A stretch of 53,530 nt of DNA from Bacteroidota bacterium (GTDB lineage Bacteria; Bacteroidota; Bacteroidia; Chitinophagales; Chitinophagaceae): positions 1 to 53,530 of the forward strand of contig JAEYOL010000200.1 in assembly GCA_023411775.1 (NCBI GenBank). The letters run 5' to 3'. The position numbers and the translations under genes are program-made. Below the pieces are notes generated by a model. The model saw only the letters and a program-made list of their open reading frames with translations, was not told the DNA's origin and ran no database searches. How positions within the stretch are numbered: position 1 is the first letter of the stretch; the number at the start of each line of letters is the position of its first letter. Of this stretch, positions 34,959 to 41,784 are shown one piece after another.

Positions 34959-36020
34959 ATGAACGAAGCAGCAGAACTGGAAAACCAGGAATTTAGTGAT
35001 AGCAACGATGAATTGTACGAACGATTCAATCTCACCGTCGATAAGGGACAGGAACCCTTGCGTATTGATAAATTCCTGATCAGCAGGATCGAACGTGGCA
35101 CACGAAACAAATTACAGCGTGCCATCAATAGCGGCATGGTACTCGTAAACGGCAAAGAGGTCAGGCCAAATTATAAAGTGAAGCCAAATGACGAGATCAT
35201 TGTTTATTCGGATTCCAACCCGGAGGAATCGGAGATCGTACCGGAAAATATTCCTTTAAATATTGTTTTCGAGGATGATTCATTAATGGTGATCAACAAG
35301 CCTGTGGGCATGGTAGTACATCCCGGCAGCGGTAATTATAATGGAACCTTACTCAATGGCGTAGCCTGGTACCTGCAACGAAAAAATCCGGGACTTTCTG
35401 AAGATGTCTTACCAAGATTCGGATTGGTTCACAGGATCGACAAAAATACGAGCGGTCTGCTGGTCCTGGCCAAGACTGAACATGCCATGCGTATGCTGGC
35501 CCGTCAGTTTTTTGATCATACAGTGAAGCGACAATATGTAGCCCTTGTATGGGGTGATATCAAAGAGGATGAGGGCACTATTGTAGCGCACATCGGAAGA
35601 CATCTCCGGTTCCGCAAACAATTTGAAGCATACCCCGACGGAGAACATGGGAAGGATGCGATCACACACTATAAGGTAATGGAACGGTTCGGTTATGTGA
35701 CATTGGTTCAATGTGTACTCGAAACCGGTCGCACACACCAGATCAGGGTACATATGAAACATATCGGTCATCCTTTATTCAATGACGATTTTTATGGTGG
35801 TGATAAGATAGTAAAGGGAACGGTATATGCCCGTTACAAACAATTTGTCGAAAACTGTTTTGCCCTATGCCCCCGCCAGGCCCTGCATGCAAAAACACTT
35901 GGTTTCACACACCCTGAAACTGGTGAAGAATTATTTTTTGATACGGAGCTTCCTGATGATATGCGACAGGTGATTGAGAAATGGAGAAAATATACCAATG
36001 CAGTGGGGACTGGGAATTAG
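34959..36020 (+). CDS. RluA-family 23S rRNA pseudouridine synthase (RluD-like)
   Basis: Pseudouridine synthase of 353 residues. The S4 RNA-binding domain spans about 33-85 (RIDKFLISRIE, GMVLVNGKEVRPNYKVKPND), and the catalytic domain has VHRIDKNTSGLLVLAKT with the nucleophile Asp161. KTLGFTHPETGEELFF closes it. Such enzymes modify helix 69 or other rRNA positions; the RluD call is from overall layout. The last codons and stop lie in a degenerate GGGAATTAG-like repeat also seen after mutS. Confidence 0.9.
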   Translation: MNEAAELENQEFSDSNDELYERFNLTVDKGQEPLRIDKFLISRIERGTRNKLQRAINSGMVLVNGKEVRPNYKVKPNDEIIVYSDSNPEESEIVPENIPLNIVFEDDSLMVINKPVGMVVHPGSGNYNGTLLNGVAWYLQRKNPGLSEDVLPRFGLVHRIDKNTSGLLVLAKTEHAMRMLARQFFDHTVKRQYVALVWGDIKEDEGTIVAHIGRHLRFRKQFEAYPDGEHGKDAITHYKVMERFGYVTLVQCVLETGRTHQIRVHMKHIGHPLFNDDFYGGDKIVKGTVYARYKQFVENCFALCPRQALHAKTLGFTHPETGEELFFDTELPDDMRQVIEKWRKYTNAVGTGN

Positions 36021-36024
36021 TAAG

Positions 36025-36039
36025 TTGTAATTTGGAATT
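36025..36039. repeat. Short dispersed repeat after rluD, copy 1
   Basis: TTGTAATTTGGAATT at the 3' end of the rluD-like gene is identical to 44478-44492 after mutS. Both copies are preceded by GGGAATT, and this copy spans the gene's stop region. Confidence 0.5.
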
Positions 36040-36051
36040 AGGGAGTAAGGC

Positions 36052-36993
36052 TTATTTTTCGAAATCGAATAAGGTTGCGGTGAAAACACCACGCTCTCTT
36101 TTCTTTAGCACAACGTCCCAATTACCTTTGTACCTTAAAGTTTTGGGAACAAGATAGTCACCAAATTTTGTCATCTGCACTTCCATGCTTACATCAAAAT
36201 CATAGACGCCGGCATCATAACTCAGGTTATAGTTGCGGGCCAGCACTTCCATCGTCTTTGCGTCGAACCATGTGATCATGTTATCGATAACGATCCTGTC
36301 ATTTTGACCCGGTGTGAGAGATTCTTTTGATTTAATGGAAAAAAGATAACAGGACCGGCCCTCATATTCAACCTGGTCGATCTCGAAGTCATAGTAAATG
36401 GCTACATCCGGATCAAAAATGTTGATCTTATTGCCAATAAAAGGTATGCCCGGAATTTTCTTTCCGGGATTAAAGAACAACATCTTGAGCTGCTCCTTAT
36501 GCTTTGCGATTCCTTTTTTTCCACGTGCGTCGAAGCTCGTGCCGTACACAATATTATCTTCTCCACAAATACGTCCATTTGTGAAAAACAAACCAGCGTA
36601 TAACTCGGCAGTATAATAATTATAGTTCCTGCTATTGGTGTAAAAATCGCCGGTTGTGGTTTCGCTGATTGTTGCCATGCTGCGACAGTCGTTATCTCTC
36701 GACTGACGGGTCCTGCTTTGCATCGAAGCTTTTTCACGCCCCTTTTTGTCGAGGATGCGAATATCATTCAGTGAAGTAAAACCCAGGATATGCAGGTTTT
36801 TAAAGGCCTTGTAAAAAGTGGTATCATTCTTTACACGGGCGACAAAATCAGCAACGTTGATATCGCTACGCACAACCACTTCGGAGAGGTTGATCATGCG
36901 GGCCAGCTTTTCATTGTCGAGAGAATCGGTTTGTGCCCGAACGGCGGTCACCAGGGAAAAGAAAAAAAGTATGCAGGCACTATATTTCCGCAT
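36052..36993 (-). CDS. Secreted protein of unknown function
   Basis: Protein of 313 residues with a signal peptide ending near VRAQTDS. The mature part contains NLSEVVVRSDINVADFVARVKNDTTFYKAFKNLH, then a long beta-rich portion with EVLARNYNLSYDAGVYDFDVSMEVQMTKFG and KTLRYKGNWDVVLKKRERG. The C-terminal half has the feel of outer-membrane lipoprotein-sorting or LolA-like beta sheets, but I cannot assign a family. It follows def directly on the same strand (4-base gap), so the two may be co-transcribed. Confidence 0.65.
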   Translation of the reverse strand: MRKYSACILFFFSLVTAVRAQTDSLDNEKLARMINLSEVVVRSDINVADFVARVKNDTTFYKAFKNLHILGFTSLNDIRILDKKGREKASMQSRTRQSRDNDCRSMATISETTTGDFYTNSRNYNYYTAELYAGLFFTNGRICGEDNIVYGTSFDARGKKGIAKHKEQLKMLFFNPGKKIPGIPFIGNKINIFDPDVAIYYDFEIDQVEYEGRSCYLFSIKSKESLTPGQNDRIVIDNMITWFDAKTMEVLARNYNLSYDAGVYDFDVSMEVQMTKFGDYLVPKTLRYKGNWDVVLKKRERGVFTATLFDFEK

Positions 36994-36997
36994 GGAG

Positions 36998-37579
36998 CTA
37001 TTTATCAGGAAAAAGCATTTTATAATCCACGCTGATCTTCCCTTTTGAGATATCAGTTAGTTTGCCCTTCATCAGTTTTCTTTTCAGCGGAGAAATATAA
37101 TCGATAAACAGCTTGCCTTCCAGGTGATCATACTCGTGTTGTATGACCCTTGCCGAAAGGCCGGTAAAGGTTTTAGTAATGGTATCAAAATTCTCGTCCT
37201 GGTATTCCAGCGTAACCGTATCCTGCCGTAAAATGTCTTCCCTGATCTTGGGAATACTCAGACAGCCTTCATTATAAGGCCATTCATCGCCGTCAAGCTC
37301 TACGATGTGAGCATTTATAAAAACGGATTTGATACCTGGCGCATCAGGAAACTCCTTTTTTTCATCATCGTCCATGTTGGCAAACATCTGTGCGGTATCC
37401 ACGACGAAAAGACGGATAGGTTTGTTCACCTGGGGTGCCGCCAGACCCACCCCTGCACTGGCATACATGGTTTCCCACATATCCTCTATCAGCTTGGGCA
37501 GACCCGGATAATCGGGATCAATATCTGTGGCCACTTTTCTCAGAACCGGGTGACCGTATGCTACTATCGGAAAGATCAA
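36998..37579 (-). CDS. def: Peptide deformylase
   Basis: Removes the N-formyl group from new proteins; Fe(II)-dependent. 193 residues with all three motifs: GVGLAAPQ (43-50), EGCLS with Cys106, and HEYDH (His148, Glu149, His152). The protein begins MIFPIVAYGHPVLRK, as in relatives, but the codon there is TTG; the first upstream in-frame stop excludes an earlier ATG, so a rare TTG start is likely. It is preceded by ruvX on the same strand after 89 bases. Confidence 0.94.
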   Translation of the reverse strand: MIFPIVAYGHPVLRKVATDIDPDYPGLPKLIEDMWETMYASAGVGLAAPQVNKPIRLFVVDTAQMFANMDDDEKKEFPDAPGIKSVFINAHIVELDGDEWPYNEGCLSIPKIREDILRQDTVTLEYQDENFDTITKTFTGLSARVIQHEYDHLEGKLFIDYISPLKRKLMKGKLTDISKGKISVDYKMLFPDK

Positions 37580-37668
37580 TTTGTCAAGTTTAAAAGTTGA
37601 TTCTTAGTAGTTAATCTGGCTGCAAATTTAAGCCATATCGGCAGATTTACCTACCTCTGTACCGAGCT

Positions 37669-38079
37669 TTAACTATTTCTCATATACTCCTGTAACATAA
37701 TCGTAGCGGCGATCTCATCCACCAGGGCTTTGTTGCGGCGCTTGGCTTTTTTCAGGCCCATTTCAAGCATGGCATTCTTTGCCATTTTGGAAGTATACCG
37801 CTCGTCGACCCGTTGTATGGGTATGGAGGGGAAGTTCTTTTGCAAGTCCTGGATGCATTTCTCTACGAGGGGCGTGGCATGGGTGTCGCTATCATCCCAG
37901 TTTTTTGGCTCTCCGATAATGATCAACTCTACCTGTTCTTTTGAAAAATAGTCTTTGAGAAATGGGATCAGTTGCTTCGATTCTATAGTTGTAAGCCCCG
38001 TCGCAATAATCTGCAAAGGATCAGTGATAGCCAGGCCTGTTCTTTTTAGTCCATAATCGATAGCAATGATTCGGGGCAT
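37669..38079 (-). CDS. ruvX: Putative pre-16S rRNA nuclease / Holliday junction resolvase-like protein RuvX (YqgF)
   Basis: Small RNase H-fold nuclease of 136 residues, believed to finish the 5' end of 16S rRNA. The motif IAIDYGLKRTGLAITDP holds the first acidic residue, then VELIIIGEPKNWDDSDTHA, RVDERYTSKMAKNAM and DEIAATIMLQEYM complete the family set. Complete and normal in length. Confidence 0.92.
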   Translation of the reverse strand: MPRIIAIDYGLKRTGLAITDPLQIIATGLTTIESKQLIPFLKDYFSKEQVELIIIGEPKNWDDSDTHATPLVEKCIQDLQKNFPSIPIQRVDERYTSKMAKNAMLEMGLKKAKRRNKALVDEIAATIMLQEYMRNS

Positions 38080-38175
38080 AGTTATGATTTCAGCGCGAAG
38101 TTAAGTATAACCTATACGATGAGTCCAGCAGTATATGGATCAATGGCTGGGCCTATTGTGATCTACCAGGACTTG

Positions 38176-39105
38176 TTAATGAACAAACAGATCAGCAATA
38201 ACAAAAACAGCAAATACAACACTGGCGATACCGTTTGCAGTCATAAAAGCAAGGTTTACCCTTCGCAGGTCAGTGGGCTTGATAATGGAATGCTGATACA
38301 ATAACATCCCTGCGAACACAGCGATGCCGATCCAGTATAGCCAGCCAAAACCACCGTAGAATCCAGCGGTGATCACACAAGCTGCACTGATAAAATGTAA
38401 TAATTCTGACACCCGCAGTGCTTTTGCCTTGCCCAGGCTGGCGGGGATGGAATACAGGTTCTGTGATTTATCAAATTCCTCATCCTGCAACGCGTAGATA
38501 ATATCAAACCCGCTGACCCAGAAAATAACGGCCAGGGAAAAAAGGATCGGCAACAGGGAAAATTGTCCGGTAACGGCCAGGTATGCCCCTATGGGTGCAA
38601 GCGAAAGACCCAGTCCAAGGACCAAATGACAGAGCGGGGTAAACCGCTTGGTGTAACTATACCCCAATACAACCAACAATGCTACCGGCGACAGGTAAAA
38701 ACAAAGCCGGTTAATAAAAAACGTACAGGCGATGAACAGAACACAGTTGATTATCGTAAACAGTAAAACGTTGTTGGCTTGCAGTATGCCGGCAGGAATT
38801 TCACGAATAGCAGTCCTGGGGTTTTTTGCATCGAAACTCCGGTCGAGATATCGATTAAAAGCCATCGCCGCACTGCGGGCAAAAACCATACAACCGATAA
38901 CAAGCAAAAACTTAATTGCTAATTGACCTGTAAAGGAGAAATATTGTACTTCAGCGGATTTGTCCTGAAAAACAGGTGTATGCCAGCCAGGCACAATTGA
39001 AACAGCTCCCCCTACTCCCAGGAAAAAGCCAATCAATGCAAAGGGCATGGCGAAGATCGTATGAGAGAATTTTATAAGTGAAAGATAGCTTTTGACCGTG
39101 TTCAT
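38176..39105 (-). CDS. UbiA-family prenyltransferase
   Basis: Integral membrane prenyltransferase of 309 residues, with about eight to nine transmembrane helices. The aspartate-rich motifs are NRYLDRSFDAKNPRTAIREIPAG and DIIYALQDEEFDKSQNLYSIP. It transfers a polyprenyl chain to an aromatic ring, as in ubiquinone or futalosine-route menaquinone synthesis. In Bacteroidota, which make menaquinone only, the related enzyme is often the futalosine-route MqnP or a MenA-like enzyme; I cannot tell which from sequence. The polyprenyl diphosphate synthase in this window could supply the tail. Confidence 0.85.
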   Translation of the reverse strand: MNTVKSYLSLIKFSHTIFAMPFALIGFFLGVGGAVSIVPGWHTPVFQDKSAEVQYFSFTGQLAIKFLLVIGCMVFARSAAMAFNRYLDRSFDAKNPRTAIREIPAGILQANNVLLFTIINCVLFIACTFFINRLCFYLSPVALLVVLGYSYTKRFTPLCHLVLGLGLSLAPIGAYLAVTGQFSLLPILFSLAVIFWVSGFDIIYALQDEEFDKSQNLYSIPASLGKAKALRVSELLHFISAACVITAGFYGGFGWLYWIGIAVFAGMLLYQHSIIKPTDLRRVNLAFMTANGIASVVFAVFVIADLFVH

Positions 39106-39154
39106 TATGCAAATCTAGGTGTAATATATAGTGATTTTATACTGCCGATTGTTC

Positions 39155-39682
39155 CTAATCTTTTTCATTTGATCTTCTATACCCAATTCTCGCCCGTTTT
39201 ACCTGTGGTGGCAATTGCATTAATTTCCGAATTGCGTCAAATATCACTGATAACTGGCGATCATATTTGCCTTCCAGCTCGCTTATCTTTTTAGCGAGAT
39301 CTTTGTTTTGCGACAATATCTCTCTCAGCTTTACGAAAGCGCGGACCACCGCTACACTTGCATCAACCGCCACCGATGTATTCAGTATTGCTGCCAGCAT
39401 AATGGTGCCATGTTCAGTAAACGCGTAAGGATTCACCGTTGAGAATTTCAGCTATCCCAGGTGGTCGCAATTTGCGACCGCCCAGTCCTTTTCTTCTTTC
39501 GTCAGCTGAAAGAAAAAATCGCTGGGAAACCGGTCTGTGTTTCTTCTGACCCGCTCATTGAGTCGCTTGGTAGTAGTGCCAAAAACCAGCGCCAGATCTG
39601 CATCCAGCATCACCCGCTTATTTCGAATAAGCAGTATGGCGCGGTCGATTTTTTCGTAAGGAACAACAATTCGCTTTGCCAT
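39155..39682 (-). pseudogene. ORF6N domain protein, broken by one in-frame stop
   Basis: Reads as one 175-codon ORF6N-type DNA-binding protein, a phage- and mobile-element-linked family, apart from a TAG at 39452-39454. The first half begins MAKRIVVPYEKIDRAILLIRN, then MLDADLALVFGTTTKRLNERVRRN and FFFQLTKEE; the second resumes with NPYAFTEHGTIMLAAILN and a coiled coil. Both halves lie in the same frame, so a single substitution (for instance from AAG or CAG) explains the break. The VANCD codons just before the stop spell the palindrome GGTCGCAATTTGCGACC, copied twice upstream. Either dead or a truncated product of 76 residues. Confidence 0.85.
39463..39479. repeat. Palindrome copy 1, inside the ORF6N gene
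   Basis: GGTCGCAATTTGCGACC, 8-bp arms about a central T, coding for part of VANCDH and lying eight bases from the premature TAG. Confidence 0.8.
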
Positions 39683-39698
39683 AATATTTAATTAATCC

Positions 39699-39715
39699 GG
39701 TCGCAATTTGCGACC
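39699..39715. repeat. Palindrome copy 2, just upstream of ORF6N ATG
   Basis: GGTCGCAATTTGCGACC, identical to copy 1, 16 bases before the ATG at 39682, a position suited to an operator. Confidence 0.8.
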
Positions 39716-39789
39716 GCCTGTCAGGTTTCCCATGAAAACCAAAACAAATACAAAGGGTATTGATCCGGTTTTTGACTTAAAATATATTC

Positions 39790-39820
39790 CGTAGCCGGTC
39801 GCAAATTGCGACCGGCTACG
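39790..39820. repeat. Palindrome copy 3, extended to 15-bp arms
   Basis: The same core with A at the centre, flanked so that CGTAGCCGGTCGCAA is the perfect reverse complement of the right arm. The 31-base palindrome lies in the gap between ORF6N and the TrmH-type gene; the rest of 39683-39880 shows nothing else I can name. Confidence 0.85.
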
Positions 39821-39880
39821 CGGCATTCCATTGTCAAATGAATGAAAATGGCATCAAATCCCTGCGGTGTTTTCACCATT

Positions 39881-40405
39881 TTATGCCAGCCTTTTCCTCA
39901 CCAGTTCCCATAGTACAACACCAGCCGCGGTGGCAATATTGAGCGAGTGTTTCATACCCAGTTGCGGAATTTCTATGCACCCGTCACACAAAGCAATTGT
40001 TGACTGCTCGACGCCTGTCACTTCATTACCAAAGACTACAGCTATTTTCCCCTGGCTATCGAACTTCTCCAGCGATATACTATTCTCCACCTGCTCTACT
40101 GCAAAAACAGTATAGCCGTTTTGTTTTAGTTCTGCGATTGCTTCTTTTGCATTGACAAAATGCTTCCAGTCAACAGTATCCTCCGCACCCAGCGCGGTTT
40201 TTTTGATCTCTTTGTGTGGTGGCCGGGCAGTATAACCCGTGAGGTAAATGGCCTCGATCAGGAAGGCATCCGCCGTACGGAATACACTACCCACGTTATA
40301 AGCGCTTCTAACATTCTCCAGGATCGCGATCACCGGGTTTTTGGGCGAATTCCTGAACTCGTCCACCGATTTGCGGCCCAGTTCTTCCATGCTTAGTTTT
40401 CGCAT
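39881..40405 (-). CDS. TrmH/SpoU-family RNA 2'-O-methyltransferase
   Basis: SAM-dependent RNA methyltransferase with a trefoil knot, 174 residues. The three SpoU motifs are visible: NVRSAYNVGSVFRTADAF, IAVVFGNEVTGVEQ and CIEIPQLGMKHSLNIATAAGVVLWE. The target may be tRNA or rRNA; lacking the extra N- or C-terminal domain of characterised TrmH, it is best called a TrmH-family protein. The 3' end points to the ORF6N region, and upstream the serine-hydrolase gene ends 58 bases away. Confidence 0.9.
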   Translation of the reverse strand: MRKLSMEELGRKSVDEFRNSPKNPVIAILENVRSAYNVGSVFRTADAFLIEAIYLTGYTARPPHKEIKKTALGAEDTVDWKHFVNAKEAIAELKQNGYTVFAVEQVENSISLEKFDSQGKIAVVFGNEVTGVEQSTIALCDGCIEIPQLGMKHSLNIATAAGVVLWELVRKRLA

Positions 40406-40463
40406 GGCGCAAAATTAAGGAAGTGGATAAGGAATATTATGTGATAATAGCAACCGCGTCCAT

Positions 40464-41600
40464 CTACAATCCTATTCCCCAGTTGATCAGTTCCCCTACC
40501 TCCCTGGGTGCACCATCTACATAATTTTCGGAACGCTTATGACCCAGTCTCACAATGACAATATCCTTTGACGGTATGACTATAATATATTGTCCCAGGA
40601 TTCCCCTGGCATAAAACACTCCTGGAACATTGGGATAGATCCACCATTGATACCCGTAATAATCGCAGGGCGTGTCGCCTTCGTCGGGAATACTACAGGC
40701 AGTGATGGATTGCATATAATAAGCCGAATCGATGATCGCCTGACCTTTCCATCGTCCGCTATCCAGCATCAACTGACCTATCCTGGCAAAGTCGCGGGCA
40801 TTGGTATTGAAGCAACAAAATGATTTTTCATAACCACCTTTTTTATCAAGGCTCCATTTTGCCGGATGCTCTGCCCCCAGGGGTTTCCATAAAACATCCG
40901 ACGCGTATTCACTCACTGATTTGCCGGTTGCTTTGGCGAGAATCAGACCCAGTAATTCTGTATCACCTGATTTATAATTATGATATGTACCCGGCTCCCA
41001 CACGATCTTAACGCCGGTAGCCGTCTTATATAAATCACTGCCATAATATGATTCGGTTGTAACGGACAAAGGATTGGCATACGACTCATCCCAGTCACTG
41101 CCACTACTCATGGTGAGCAGGTGCCTGATCAGTAGTTTGGCTCCCAGGCCTTCCCTGAACTCCGGAAGGTAGTTGCTGACCGGCTCCTCGACAGATTTAA
41201 TTTTCCCCTCTCCAATAGCTACGCCAATCAATAAGCTGGTTATGCTTTTTGCAACGGAAAACGAATTAGAATAGGAAGAATCACTATAACCGTCCCAATA
41301 GCGCTCGTACAACAAAGAATCGCTTTTTATAACGACTAGCCCAACCGTTTTAAGCGAACTCAACAGTTGATCAAGTTCACCTGGAACCGTGATTTTATTG
41401 TAGAAACCAGAGACGGGCCAGGGTTGTGCCGTACCCGCAGCCACTATATTGTTATCGAATATGGTATAGTCGTCGATATCAGCAAAGTTGTAGATGATGG
41501 CCTTGAAAAGGTAAGTTCTGCCGCTGGCAAATGCATAGATGGTAAACAAAAGAATGATGGCTAACAATAGTAGTAGAATGGACTTAAGGATTTTTTTCAT
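40464..41600 (-). CDS. Serine hydrolase, beta-lactamase class C-like
   Basis: Membrane-anchored or secreted serine hydrolase of 378 residues. One N-terminal hydrophobic helix (about 5-26) precedes a penicillin-binding fold with the catalytic SVAK (Ser115, Lys118) in SNSFSVAKSITSLLIGVA, and NYKSGD (Tyr209 to Ser211 motif) as the second element. WDESY, HLLTMSSG and YGYQWWI are typical of the esterase-type members. No beta-lactamase activity can be assumed; esterase, D-aminopeptidase or peptidase is equally possible. Confidence 0.85.
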   Translation of the reverse strand: MKKILKSILLLLLAIILLFTIYAFASGRTYLFKAIIYNFADIDDYTIFDNNIVAAGTAQPWPVSGFYNKITVPGELDQLLSSLKTVGLVVIKSDSLLYERYWDGYSDSSYSNSFSVAKSITSLLIGVAIGEGKIKSVEEPVSNYLPEFREGLGAKLLIRHLLTMSSGSDWDESYANPLSVTTESYYGSDLYKTATGVKIVWEPGTYHNYKSGDTELLGLILAKATGKSVSEYASDVLWKPLGAEHPAKWSLDKKGGYEKSFCCFNTNARDFARIGQLMLDSGRWKGQAIIDSAYYMQSITACSIPDEGDTPCDYYGYQWWIYPNVPGVFYARGILGQYIIVIPSKDIVIVRLGHKRSENYVDGAPREVGELINWGIGL

Positions 41601-41752
41601 TTCAATACTTTTCCGGAAATCCTAAGCTAAAGATTGTTTGGCTAAACTGCGAGGAAACGAGGTGTTTAAATTTTCATTTCTTAGTTATGCCCGTGGTTTT
41701 AACAGTTATTCACGCCCGGTGTTTTCACGCTGGGGTTCCCCCTGCACTTCCT

Positions 41753-41760
41753 TATTTTTG
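41753..41760 (+). promoter_or_regulatory. -7 element of mutS
   Basis: TATTTTTG, 24 bases before the ATG, fits TAnnTTTG; the expected -33 box is degenerate. The 184-base gap shows no other feature. Confidence 0.45.
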
Positions 41761-41784
41761 CCACTCCCCAAGCGGGTATGAGAT

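Noticed and set aside
38119..38304. Plus-strand small frame after ruvX
   Set aside because: Mostly antisense to the end of the UbiA-type gene, with no recognisable features.
39155..39436. Second half of the ORF6N protein as an independent gene
   Set aside because: It would need a GTG start without a promoter, and it matches only the C-terminal part of the interrupted protein.
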